Below, piece after piece: positions 30,832-38,335 of a stretch of DNA of 38,335 nucleotides. Made by a program: the position numbers and the translations under genes. This DNA comes from Flavobacteriia bacterium (GTDB lineage Bacteria; Bacteroidota; Bacteroidia; Flavobacteriales_D; Crocinitomicaceae): contig CANGOA010000009.1 of assembly GCA_947455255.1 (NCBI GenBank), forward strand, positions 1-38,335, written 5' to 3'. The notes beneath the pieces were generated by a model that was not told where the DNA came from, did no database searches, and saw nothing but the letters and a program-made list of their open reading frames with translations. Position 1 is the stretch's first letter. Each line of letters begins with the position of its first letter.

Positions 30832-31788
30832 ATGACGCGCATTTTTTTAGGCAATCAAATTTATGTACTCTTGTTACTTCCCCTCATCATAGGAGGTTAT
30901 GTGACACTCAATGAAATATCTGGATATTTTGAAGTGCTTCCAGAAATAAACCTTGGATTTTGGGGTAGTTATTTCATTGAAAATCATTTTTGGATTAATT
31001 ATCTAAGTCTTGGATTAATTTTAATCAACGCTGTATTAGCGAATTATTTGTTTAATTCTAACGAATTTTACGAGCGAAATAGTTACATCATATCGCTATT
31101 ATATGTTTTGTTTATGAGTTATTTCCATTCGTTTTATCAAATGGATGGCGTTTTGATTTCTCATACATTGCTTATTTTCTGTTTGTTTCAATACTTTCGA
31201 CTGCAAAATAATTCTGACGGACGTAAAATTGCGTTTAATGGCTCATTTTTATTAGGAATTGCGGCAACTTTTAATCCCCCTTTTATTTTGTTTTTTCCTA
31301 TTGTTTGGTTTATGATCACTCGTATTCGCCCATTTGTGTTCAGAGAAGTGTTATTAGCTACAATTGGATTTGCACTACCTATTGGATATGCATGTTTTTT
31401 TGTGTTTTATTTCTATAAACAATTACATTGGGATTGGTACAAATTATCTGAAAACTTTCTTCAAAACACTACTGTAATTGGTTCTTCAGTTTCTATTTTT
31501 ATTTTGATAGGCTTATTGAGTTTGCTAACATTAAGTTACAAAACATCCAAAAGTTCTTTACGATTCAAAAAGTTATTAGCGATTTTAAAATTGGTCCTAT
31601 TAGTTGGAGTGGTAATTGGTGTTTATGAATATTCCCACGATCGCAATTTTGAATGGTTAAGCGTAGCAATCTTACCGTTATGCTTTTTCTATCCATTTTC
31701 CTTCTTTAATAAATCGTCTTTATTACTTTCTAAAATATTGTTTTACACATTGTTCATATTTTCACTTGCTAAATTTTTCATTAAATAA
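30832..31788 (+). CDS. Multi-pass membrane protein, DUF6427-like
   Basis: A 318-residue protein with about nine hydrophobic segments and few loops. Recognisable stretches are FYERNSYIISLLYVLFMSYF followed by HSFYQMDG, and DGRKIAFNGSFLLGIAATFNPP; these match my memory of the DUF6427 family of Bacteroidota, which sits beside DUF6341 and near purD. Function unknown; the overall layout recalls membrane proteins of glycosyltransferase or lipid type, but no catalytic motif is evident. The ATG at 30832 was preferred to a TTG at 30796, which is more likely part of the -33 promoter element. purQ follows after 82 bases with a separate promoter candidate. Confidence 0.72.
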   Translation: MTRIFLGNQIYVLLLLPLIIGGYVTLNEISGYFEVLPEINLGFWGSYFIENHFWINYLSLGLILINAVLANYLFNSNEFYERNSYIISLLYVLFMSYFHSFYQMDGVLISHTLLIFCLFQYFRLQNNSDGRKIAFNGSFLLGIAATFNPPFILFFPIVWFMITRIRPFVFREVLLATIGFALPIGYACFFVFYFYKQLHWDWYKLSENFLQNTTVIGSSVSIFILIGLLSLLTLSYKTSKSSLRFKKLLAILKLVLLVGVVIGVYEYSHDRNFEWLSVAILPLCFFYPFSFFNKSSLLLSKILFYTLFIFSLAKFFIK

Positions 31789-31809
31789 TTAACGTGCAAG
31801 TGAAATGAC

Positions 31810-31817
31810 TACTTTTG
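31810..31817 (+). promoter_or_regulatory. Candidate -7 box of the purQ-purD operon
   Basis: TACTTTTG matches TAnnTTTG fully and lies 53 bases before the purQ ATG, leaving a leader of roughly 50 bases that is A-rich. I looked for a purine riboswitch in this leader and did not see one. Confidence 0.5.
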
Positions 31818-31870
31818 TAAAGTAAAATTTGTCGATTGACAAAAAAGTTTAAAAAAATAAAACGAAGCAA

Positions 31871-32560
31871 ATGAAATTTGGAGTTGTTACTTTCCCTGGG
31901 TCGAACTGCGATGAGGATATGGTATATGTATTGGAAACAATGTTAAACCAAAAAGTTGAACGCTTATGGCACAAAGATTCTGATCTTAAAGGAGCAGATT
32001 TTATCGTGCTTCCTGGAGGATTCTCTTATGGAGATTACTTGCGTTCTGGTGCGATTGCAAAACTTTCTCCAATTATGGGTGAAGTTATAAAGCATGCAAA
32101 CAAAGGTGGATACGTATTAGGAGTATGTAACGGTTTCCAAATTTTGACCGAATCTGGATTGTTGGACGGAGCGTTACTTCACAATAATACCCAAAAATTC
32201 ATTTGTAAAAATGTGTATTTGAAACCTGAATTTACATCTTCAGCAATTACTAAAGATTTAGATCCAACTAAAACGTACCAAATTCCAATCGCACATGGTG
32301 AAGGACGTTTCTATGCTTCAGATGATACTATCAAAAAGATTTACGATAACGAACAAGTTATTTTTAAATACGCTGCACAAGACGGTACAATCAATGATGA
32401 ATTCAACCCAAATGGTTCAATAGATAGCATTGCTGGTATCTGTAATTCTGGGAAAAATGTATTTGGAATGATGCCACACCCGGAAAGAGCTGCGGATGCA
32501 GTATTAAATAATTTAGACGGAAAATTGTTATTCGAATCATTATTGAATAACTGTAAATAA
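31871..32560 (+). CDS. purQ: Phosphoribosylformylglycinamidine synthase subunit I (glutaminase)
   Basis: A 229-residue class I glutamine amidotransferase that releases ammonia from glutamine for the conversion of FGAR to FGAM. The catalytic triad is Cys86 in GVCNGFQIL, His203 and Glu205 in MPHPERAAD. The oxyanion region PGGFSYGDYLRSGAIA at 48-63 is typical of PurQ. A separate PurQ means the synthase is of the three-subunit PurS/PurQ/PurL type or works with a free PurL; neither is in the window. It lies 9 bases before purD. Confidence 0.95.
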   Translation: MKFGVVTFPGSNCDEDMVYVLETMLNQKVERLWHKDSDLKGADFIVLPGGFSYGDYLRSGAIAKLSPIMGEVIKHANKGGYVLGVCNGFQILTESGLLDGALLHNNTQKFICKNVYLKPEFTSSAITKDLDPTKTYQIPIAHGEGRFYASDDTIKKIYDNEQVIFKYAAQDGTINDEFNPNGSIDSIAGICNSGKNVFGMMPHPERAADAVLNNLDGKLLFESLLNNCK

Positions 32561-32569
32561 ACAAATACA

Positions 32570-33856
32570 ATGAGAGTTTTATTATTAGGATCTGGAGGTA
32601 GAGAACATGCAATTGCTTGGAAAATAGCACAAAGTTCTCAGTTAGACAAATTGTTCATCGCTCCTGGAAATGCAGGAACGCGTAACCATGGAACAAACGT
32701 GGCTATCCAACCAACAGATTTCGAAGCAATCAAAACTTTTGTCTTAGAAAATGAAATTGAAACAGTTGTTGTAGGTCCTGAAGATCCATTGGTAAAAGGA
32801 ATTTATGATTTCTTTCAAGCGGATGAGTCTATCAAACATGTGAATGTGATAGGGCCTTCAAAAGAGGCTGCAAAGTTGGAAGGAAGTAAAGATTTTGCTA
32901 AGAAATTTATGCAACGTCACAACATACCAACTGCAAAATATGCAACATTTACAAAAGATACCTTAGAAGAAGGATATGCTTTTCTTACTTCCATGAAACC
33001 TCCTTATGTATTAAAGGCAGATGGATTGGCTGCAGGTAAAGGAGTGGTTATTCCTGATACGTTAGATGAAGCAAAAGCGGAATTAAAGTCCATGTTAGCG
33101 GATGCTAAATTTGGGGATGCTAGTTCTCGCGTAGTGATTGAACAATTCTTGAAAGGAATTGAACTATCCGTGTTTGTATTAACAGACGGAGAATCGTATA
33201 AAATTCTTCCAGAAGCAAAAGATTACAAGCGCATAGGCGAAGGTGATACTGGCTTAAATACAGGAGGAATGGGAGCTGTATCCCCTGTTGTTTTTGCAGA
33301 CAAAACTTTTATGGATAAAATTGAAAATCAAATCATTATACCTACAATTAAAGGCTTAAAGGCTGAAAATTTAGTGTACAAAGGATTTGTATTTTTCGGA
33401 TTAATTTCCGTGAAAGGCGAACCATATGTGATTGAATACAATTGCAGAATGGGTGATCCTGAAACAGAAGTAGTTATGCCTCGTATCAAATCGGATATCT
33501 TAGATTTATTTGAAGGAATCGCGACTGGTACACTTTCTGAACGTGATGTTCAGTTTGACGAACGTGCAGCTACTACGGTTATGATGGTTGCTGGTGGTTA
33601 CCCAGAAGAATATCAAAAAGGAAAAACGATTCATGGCTTAAACGCTGTGAAAGATAGTATAGTTTTCCATGCTGGCACAAGCTCTGACGGACCTGTTGTT
33701 CTCTCTTCAGGTGGTCGTGTTCTCGCTGTTACATCCTATGGAAAAACGATAGAAGGAGCATTAAATAGATCTTATGCTTCCATTGAAGGTATCGAATTTG
33801 AAGGAGCAAACTTCAGAAAAGATATTGGAAGAGACTTAGTCAATTATACCAAGTAA
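32570..33856 (+). CDS. purD: Phosphoribosylamine-glycine ligase (GAR synthetase)
   Basis: A 428-residue ATP-grasp ligase that joins phosphoribosylamine and glycine, the second step of purine synthesis. In order: N-terminal domain VLLLGSGGREHAIAWKIA at 3-20, PGNAGT, GPEDPL; ATP-grasp domain with VLKADGLAAGKGVVI and GDTGLNTGGMGAVSP; metal-binding YNCRMGDPETEVVMPR; and a C-terminal domain with TVMMVAGGYPEEY. The length matches the family (429 in E. coli). Cotranscribed with purQ upstream; a CNNM-type membrane gene follows 6 bases after its stop. Confidence 0.97.
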   Translation: MRVLLLGSGGREHAIAWKIAQSSQLDKLFIAPGNAGTRNHGTNVAIQPTDFEAIKTFVLENEIETVVVGPEDPLVKGIYDFFQADESIKHVNVIGPSKEAAKLEGSKDFAKKFMQRHNIPTAKYATFTKDTLEEGYAFLTSMKPPYVLKADGLAAGKGVVIPDTLDEAKAELKSMLADAKFGDASSRVVIEQFLKGIELSVFVLTDGESYKILPEAKDYKRIGEGDTGLNTGGMGAVSPVVFADKTFMDKIENQIIIPTIKGLKAENLVYKGFVFFGLISVKGEPYVIEYNCRMGDPETEVVMPRIKSDILDLFEGIATGTLSERDVQFDERAATTVMMVAGGYPEEYQKGKTIHGLNAVKDSIVFHAGTSSDGPVVLSSGGRVLAVTSYGKTIEGALNRSYASIEGIEFEGANFRKDIGRDLVNYTK

Positions 33857-33862
33857 TTCTAC

Positions 33863-35119
33863 ATGGACCCCGGTTACCTTATTATTGTAATTACTCTTTT
33901 CATTTCTGCGTTTAGTTCTGGAGTAGAAATTGCATTTGTTTCATCTAGTCGTTTACGCATTGAATTAGATAAAAATAAAGGTTCTGTTACAGGGAAAATA
34001 TTGGGGTTTTTCTACCGACATGAAGGGCATTTTTTAGCTGCTTTACTACTCGGTAACAACATTGCACTCGTACTTTTTGGGATACAAGCAGCGGAAATAC
34101 TAAATCCAATCATTGCTTCCTGGGGAGTAAGTGAACAAGTACTCCAATTATTGATTCAAACAGTCATCTCTACCATCTTGGTATTGATTATCGCGGAATT
34201 CTTGCCTAAAGCGATTTGTCAGTTGAATCCAAATGCATTCATGAAGTCGTTTGCTGTTCCTGCCTACCTATTTTACTGGATCTTATATCTTCCGACTTCC
34301 GTCATCATGTTTATCAGTTTGCGTTTCCTTAAGCTCATGAAAGTGGAGATCTCAAGCACTGAAAAAGTATTTTCGAAAGTCGATTTAGAACACTATGTGC
34401 AAGACATGAATGAACGCATCAAGGAAGAAGAGGACTTTGGAAATGAAATGCAAATACTCCAAAATGCCTTAGATTTCTCTAAAATAAAAGCGCGCGATTG
34501 TATGGTTCCTCGACCAGAAATCATAGCTATTGAAGTCAATGAACCGATTACAAATTTACATGCTTTGTTTGTAAAAACAGGTATTTCTAAAGTGGTTGTT
34601 TTCCGTGATTCCATCGACAATATTATTGGTTATGCGCACTCGTTTGAGTTGTTCAACAAACCAGATTCCATTGCTAAAATCTTAAGGCCTATTCTTTTTG
34701 TTCCAGAATCCATTCCTGGAAAAGAGTTGTTAGAGATGTTTACGAGCAAATCTGTAAGTATCGCGATTGTAGTTGATGAATACGGAGGAACAGCGGGTGT
34801 AATTACTATCGAAGATGTGATCGAAGAAATTTTTGGAGACATTGAAGACGAACACGACAAAGAAGATTGGTTAGAAGAAAAAATTTCAGATTCCGAATAC
34901 CGTTTCTCTGCGCGTGCGGAAATTGATTATCTAAACGAAAATTATAAATTAGGACTCGTAGAATCCGAAGAATACGAAACCCTTGGAGGATTGATTATTC
35001 ACGAATTAGAATCCATCCCAGAAGCTGGACAAGAAATAAAAACCGACAAATTACGAATGGTGATCGAAGAGGTTTCGGATCGTAGAATTGAAGTGGTAAG
35101 GCTGTTTGTTGGGGAATAA
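33863..35119 (+). CDS. CNNM/HlyC-CorC family transporter (DUF21 with CBS and CorC domains)
   Basis: A 418-residue protein. The DUF21 membrane domain (about 1-190) has four hydrophobic segments and signatures ISAFSSGVEIAFVSSSRLR, LLGNNIALVLFG and LIIAEFLPKAICQLNP. Two CBS modules follow at about 205-330 (KARDCMVPRPEIIAIEV and VVDEYGGTAGVITIEDVIEEIFGDIEDE), then a CorC_HlyC domain (about 340-415) with LGGLIIHELESIPEAGQEI. Members handle Mg or other divalent cations; the old name hemolysin is misleading. It is not GldE, judging by the absence of that protein's longer N-terminus. It is likely cotranscribed with purQ-purD, only 6 bases upstream. Confidence 0.92.
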   Translation: MDPGYLIIVITLFISAFSSGVEIAFVSSSRLRIELDKNKGSVTGKILGFFYRHEGHFLAALLLGNNIALVLFGIQAAEILNPIIASWGVSEQVLQLLIQTVISTILVLIIAEFLPKAICQLNPNAFMKSFAVPAYLFYWILYLPTSVIMFISLRFLKLMKVEISSTEKVFSKVDLEHYVQDMNERIKEEEDFGNEMQILQNALDFSKIKARDCMVPRPEIIAIEVNEPITNLHALFVKTGISKVVVFRDSIDNIIGYAHSFELFNKPDSIAKILRPILFVPESIPGKELLEMFTSKSVSIAIVVDEYGGTAGVITIEDVIEEIFGDIEDEHDKEDWLEEKISDSEYRFSARAEIDYLNENYKLGLVESEEYETLGGLIIHELESIPEAGQEIKTDKLRMVIEEVSDRRIEVVRLFVGE

Positions 35120-35150
35120 AATTATCTTTCATAAAGCTGTTCGATAACTT

Positions 35151-36164
35151 ATGAATACACATTTTTACAAAGCAGCTAAGTACTTAAAATTTATACCAAT
35201 AAACTTACTCCGTAAATTGACATCTCAATCTGTTGTTTTGCCTTTTTATCATACTGTTTCAGATACTGAATCTTTACACATAAAGCATTTGTATCAGACT
35301 AAGAGCATAAAACAATTTGAAAAAGAATTGGATTTTTTATTAAAGAACTTTCAACCAATAGATTTTCTAGAATACAGTAAAAGTATATTAGAAGGAATTC
35401 CTTTAAAAAATAGATTTTTACTCACTTTTGATGATGGTTTGTCAGAGTTCTATACAGTTATTGCCCCTATTTTGAAACGTAAGGGGATACCAGCAATGAA
35501 TTTCTTAAATTCTGCATTTGTGGATAATAAAGATTTATTTTATCGTTATAAAATAAGTGTTATTATTGAAAAATTACAAACTTCTTCCTTTTCAGATTCT
35601 ACAAAACAAGCTATTAAACTTTGGTTTTTAGAACAAGGAACAACACTTAATGATTACCATAAAGGATTATTAAGAGTTACCTATCAACAAAAAAATACGT
35701 TGGATAATTTAGCCCAAGTTATATCCTTAGATTTCAAAGACTATCTAAAAAAAGAAGAACCTTATTTGACTACAAAACAAATAAATGAGTTGACTGAACA
35801 AGGGTTTCATTTTGGAGCACATAGTATTGACCATCCTCCCTTTCATACAATTTCTTTAGAAGACCAACTTCGTCAAACAAAAGAGAGTATACATACCATT
35901 TCTTCAAATTTTCGATTAACTTACAATACTTTTTCTTTTCCTTTTACTGACTTTAATGTTTCTAAAACTTTTTTTGATGAAATTGAATCCAATGTTGGGC
36001 TAACTTTTGGTTGTGCTGGATTAAAAAATGATAGTGTCAACTTTAATAAACAACGAATACCATTTGAAATTGACGGTTTTAATGGTGAAGAAATTCTACG
36101 TGGTGAGTATTTATATTATATCTTTAAATCTTTATTGAAAAAAAATACAATTCATCGCAATTAA
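35151..36164 (+). CDS. Polysaccharide deacetylase family protein (NodB-like)
   Basis: A 337-residue protein of the carbohydrate esterase 4 / NodB fold. Motif 1, LLTFDDG at 90-96, contains the catalytic base Asp94 and metal ligand Asp95. Motif 2, HSIDHP at 224-229, gives two His metal ligands. FSFPFTDFN near 265 is the third motif, where many members read (F/Y)(R/A)PxG. About 125 residues between motifs 1 and 2 are longer than in simple deacetylases. No signal peptide is visible, so it may act in the cytoplasm on a lipid-linked or nucleotide-linked sugar. The stop overlaps the start of the GNAT-like gene (TAATG), so the pair is coupled. Confidence 0.88.
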   Translation: MNTHFYKAAKYLKFIPINLLRKLTSQSVVLPFYHTVSDTESLHIKHLYQTKSIKQFEKELDFLLKNFQPIDFLEYSKSILEGIPLKNRFLLTFDDGLSEFYTVIAPILKRKGIPAMNFLNSAFVDNKDLFYRYKISVIIEKLQTSSFSDSTKQAIKLWFLEQGTTLNDYHKGLLRVTYQQKNTLDNLAQVISLDFKDYLKKEEPYLTTKQINELTEQGFHFGAHSIDHPPFHTISLEDQLRQTKESIHTISSNFRLTYNTFSFPFTDFNVSKTFFDEIESNVGLTFGCAGLKNDSVNFNKQRIPFEIDGFNGEEILRGEYLYYIFKSLLKKNTIHRN

Positions 36165-37252
36165 TGGAGACAATCTCATTTACTAAATCATCACTTGAGG
36201 AATTTATTCATTCAGATAAATTTGATCAATTAGTTAACCTACCGATTAGTAAACTCCGTGCAATTTCTCAAATCAATAACCCAAGAGCAAAAGTTGATCA
36301 AGTACTTCTTGTTGCTCAATTTGACGAAAACAAAACAGTTGGGTATCTTGGAATATTGCCTGATGAAATTTATATAGATAATCAAACACACATTGTTGGG
36401 TGGTTAACATGTTTCTGGGTGGATGAAGAATATAAATCTCAGAATGTTGCAGCTAACCTTTTCTTAAGAGCTATTAGAGCATACAATAAAAATATATTTA
36501 TTACGAATATTGTTCCTCGCTTAGAACCAGTCTACCAAAAAACAAAATTGTTTTTTCCAACAGTCTATAAAACAGGATTTAGAGGATATTTTAGATTTAA
36601 CTTAGCAGAAATTCTCCCTCCGAAAAAATCTGTTTTTCAAAAAATAAAACCATTACTACAATTAGGAGATGCTCTCCTAAATACTATTACTGACATTCGT
36701 TTCGTTTGGAACAAACAAAAACATCTTGGCAATTTTGAATACGTAAAATCGACCGATGCTATTTCTGAGGAATTTTTTATAAAACACCAAAAGAACAATT
36801 GGATTAAACGTACAAAAAAAGAAATTAATTGGATACTCCAATACCCTTGGTTAAAGCAAGGGGAAGACACTGAACAACTCGCTACTCGTTATTATTTCTC
36901 TTGTATCGAAAAAGCATTTGAAACAAAGGTTGTACAATTTAAAAACGATAAAGATGAGATTATCGTTTTAGTCATTCTAAATATTAAAAACAAACAACTT
37001 ACTGTACCTTATCTTCTTGCTGAACCAAAAGATTTCCCATTGCTTTCATCATTCATTTTCAATCTAATGTCTTCCGAAAGATTAACTATGTTTACTAGTT
37101 ATCATACTGAGTTCTGCAATTATTTAACCATTATCAAAACACCGTTTTTATTTTCAAAAGAAATGAAAAAACCTTATTTCATTTCGAAGAAATTTGAAGG
37201 TCTTCAAAACTTAAATTTTCAAGATGGAGATGGAGATTGTGCATTCTATTGA
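36164..37252 (+). CDS. GNAT-like acyltransferase, coupled to the deacetylase
   Basis: A 362-residue protein. GWLTCFWVDEEYKSQNVAANLFLRAIRAY at about 79-107 has the shape of GNAT motif A (a strand ending WVxPEYRGxGxGxxL, then a helix), but the acetyl-CoA loop reads KSQNVAANL, that is, an altered RGxGxG/A pattern. The second half (about 190-350) may be another degenerate GNAT-like unit, as in some sugar- or FemAB-type acyltransferases. The ATG overlaps the deacetylase stop by one base, so the two likely act on the same glycan. Family is moderately sure, reaction is not. Confidence 0.65.
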   Translation: METISFTKSSLEEFIHSDKFDQLVNLPISKLRAISQINNPRAKVDQVLLVAQFDENKTVGYLGILPDEIYIDNQTHIVGWLTCFWVDEEYKSQNVAANLFLRAIRAYNKNIFITNIVPRLEPVYQKTKLFFPTVYKTGFRGYFRFNLAEILPPKKSVFQKIKPLLQLGDALLNTITDIRFVWNKQKHLGNFEYVKSTDAISEEFFIKHQKNNWIKRTKKEINWILQYPWLKQGEDTEQLATRYYFSCIEKAFETKVVQFKNDKDEIIVLVILNIKNKQLTVPYLLAEPKDFPLLSSFIFNLMSSERLTMFTSYHTEFCNYLTIIKTPFLFSKEMKKPYFISKKFEGLQNLNFQDGDGDCAFY

Positions 37253-37280
37253 TGTTTTTAAATAAAAATATTTCATATTA

Positions 37281-37324
37281 GTTACGAATAAACCTGCTAA
37301 TCGTAACAAAAATGTTACGAATAA
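37281..37324. repeat. Direct and inverted short repeats upstream of purH
   Basis: gttacgaata occurs at 37281-37290 and 37314-37323. The second copy is part of a perfect 8-base stem tcgtaaca (37301-37308) / tgttacga (37313-37320) with an AAAA loop. No U-tract follows, so this is a poor terminator; it could be a protein-binding site. Confidence 0.5.
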
Positions 37325-37412
37325 TATTAGTATCCAAAGTCAACTAATTTAGCCAAGTTTGAAAGCATAAAAAATTCTTTCCACAATCCAACTATTTTAT
37401 CAAAACAAAGCG

Positions 37413-37442
37413 TTAAAATCTCCTTTTTTTGCCTTAATTTTG
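37413..37442 (+). promoter_or_regulatory. Candidate promoter of purH
   Basis: TTA (37413-37415), a 19-base spacer, and TAATTTTG (37435-37442), a full match to TAnnTTTG, 22 bases before the purH ATG. The -33 element has A in place of the usual G. Confidence 0.5.
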
Positions 37443-37464
37443 TACCCTATTTTACACGTCCAAA

Positions 37465-38335
37465 ATGAGTACAACTAAAACAATAAAAAGCGCATTAATT
37501 TCGGTATATGATAAGACTGGTTTAGAGCCAATTATCAATCGTTTAAACGAACTAGGAGTAACTATTTATTCTACTGGTGGAACACAAGCTTTCGTGGAAA
37601 GTTTAGGTGTAACTGTGGAACGTGTAGAAGACCTGACTTCTTATCCATCTATTTTGGGTGGTCGTGTAAAAACATTGCATCCAAAAGTTTTCGGTGGAAT
37701 CTTAAACAGAAGAGGCCATTCAGAAGACCAAGGACAGATTGCAGAATTTGAAATCCCTGAGATTGATTTGGTGATTGTGGACCTATACCCTTTCGAAGCG
37801 ACTGTTGCTTCAGGTGCAAGTCATGAAGACATCATCGAAAAAATTGATATCGGTGGAATTTCTTTAATTCGTGCTGCAGCAAAAAATTACCAAGATGTGG
37901 TAATTATTCCTTCTCAAGAACAATACGAAGGTTTTTTGAATGTATTAAACTCTAATGCAAACGGAGCTTCAACCTTGGAAGAACGTAAAAATTTCGCACG
38001 TGATGCGTTCCATGTATCTTCACATTACGACACACAAATTTTCCATTATTTCAATCAAGGAGAGAAAGTAACCTTCAACGAGAGTCTAAAAACGAACCAA
38101 GTATTGCGTTATGGAGAAAATCCACACCAAAAAGGGATTTTTCACGGAAATTTAGATGATATTTTCACGAAGTTACACGGAAAAGAGTTATCTTACAATA
38201 ACTTGTTAGATGTAGATGCAGCTGTTTTGTTATTGAATGAATTCAAGGCAGACGGACCAACCTTTGCGATATTGAAACATAATAATGCGTGTGGGGTTGC
38301 GACAAGAAATACAATCAAAGAAGCATACGAAGTAG
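37465..38335 (+). CDS. purH: Bifunctional AICAR transformylase / IMP cyclohydrolase, N-terminal part
   Basis: Last two steps of de novo purine synthesis: formylation of AICAR and closure to IMP. The ATG is at 37465 and the frame is open to the end of the window (290 codons of about 505). The MGS-like cyclohydrolase domain (about 1-135) shows ISVYDKTGLEPIINRL, YSTGGTQAF, GGRVKTLHPKVFGGIL and VDLYPFE. The transformylase domain begins near 195 and shows RYGENPHQKG and ILKHNNACGVA with the catalytic Lys271-His272 pair. Its promoter region has a -7 box and repeats upstream. It is the third purine locus in the window, after purM and purQ-purD. Confidence 0.97.
   Translation, partial: MSTTKTIKSALISVYDKTGLEPIINRLNELGVTIYSTGGTQAFVESLGVTVERVEDLTSYPSILGGRVKTLHPKVFGGILNRRGHSEDQGQIAEFEIPEIDLVIVDLYPFEATVASGASHEDIIEKIDIGGISLIRAAAKNYQDVVIIPSQEQYEGFLNVLNSNANGASTLEERKNFARDAFHVSSHYDTQIFHYFNQGEKVTFNESLKTNQVLRYGENPHQKGIFHGNLDDIFTKLHGKELSYNNLLDVDAAVLLLNEFKADGPTFAILKHNNACGVATRNTIKEAYEV

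Noticed and set aside
31788-31870. Purine riboswitch before purQ
   Set aside because: The region is only about 80 bases, nearly free of G and C, and shows no three-way junction or conserved loops.
33863-35119. gldE gliding-motility gene
   Set aside because: Same superfamily, but the N-terminus and length fit the general CNNM/CorC group, and no other gld gene is close.
1-38335. Hidden defence system, prophage or CRISPR array
   Set aside because: I saw no integrase, transposase, repeat-spacer pattern, nuclease or methylase gene; nearly all the space is filled by housekeeping or envelope genes with similar base composition.

Overview
This is an AT-rich chromosomal window from a member of the Bacteroidota, most likely a flavobacterium-like species of the Fluviicola/Crocinitomicaceae kind. 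Four things point there: promoters of the Bacteroidota form (TAnnTTTG at -7, with little Shine-Dalgarno sequence before most genes); many short lipoproteins with a Cys lipobox; a caa3-type oxidase block led by ctaB with two subunit III genes; and the neighbourhood of small DUF6341-like and DUF6427-like membrane proteins next to purine genes. The placement at family level is from remembered gene content, not a search. I saw no rRNA, tRNA, CRISPR, insertion sequence, integrase or phage gene. No gene-free stretch exceeds about 215 bases.

Layout. 1-1274: the end of a Fic protein and a kinase-fold protein whose start overlaps the Fic stop. 1306-6644: terminal-oxidase assembly operon (ctaB, two subunit III genes, subunit IV, two SCO-like proteins, a DUF420/CtaM-like protein), closed by a bidirectional terminator. 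6691-9779 (minus): a heptad-repeat secreted protein, an SGNH-hydrolase lipoprotein with a VanZ-like protein, and a double-domain universal stress protein. 9994-17720 (plus): a GH3-family enzyme, purM, prfA and three secreted or lipoprotein genes of unknown role. 17725-18872 (minus): a small membrane protein and a lipoprotein. 19044-20443: a SpoIIE/PP2C phosphatase convergent with a SiaC-like phosphoprotein. 20577-21292: a 52-residue membrane protein and a DinB-fold protein. 21341-25939 (minus): radA followed by a lipoprotein/TPR/lipoprotein operon. 26131-30715: a lipoprotein, a YeeZ-like Rossmann protein, ppk1, ispD and a small membrane protein. 30832-37252 (plus): DUF6427-like membrane protein, purQ, purD, a CNNM/CorC-type membrane protein, a polysaccharide deacetylase and a GNAT-like protein. 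37465-end: the first 290 codons of purH.

How they fit together. Most of the window is housekeeping: respiration (heme O, copper delivery, oxidase subunits), de novo purine synthesis split over three loci (purM; purQ-purD; purH), release factor 1, RadA recombination, polyphosphate and isoprenoid synthesis. The items most worth a second look are the phosphatase/SiaC pair, in which the known phospho-threonine of SiaC falls at exactly residue 68 with no SiaB kinase or diguanylate cyclase nearby; large extra-membrane insertions in both oxidase subunit III proteins, one built from an internal repeat; a SCO paralogue that keeps the Cys pair but lacks the His ligand; several -7 boxes lying 3-5 bases before the start codon (possible leaderless mRNAs); and two genes whose start codons sit directly behind a terminator.
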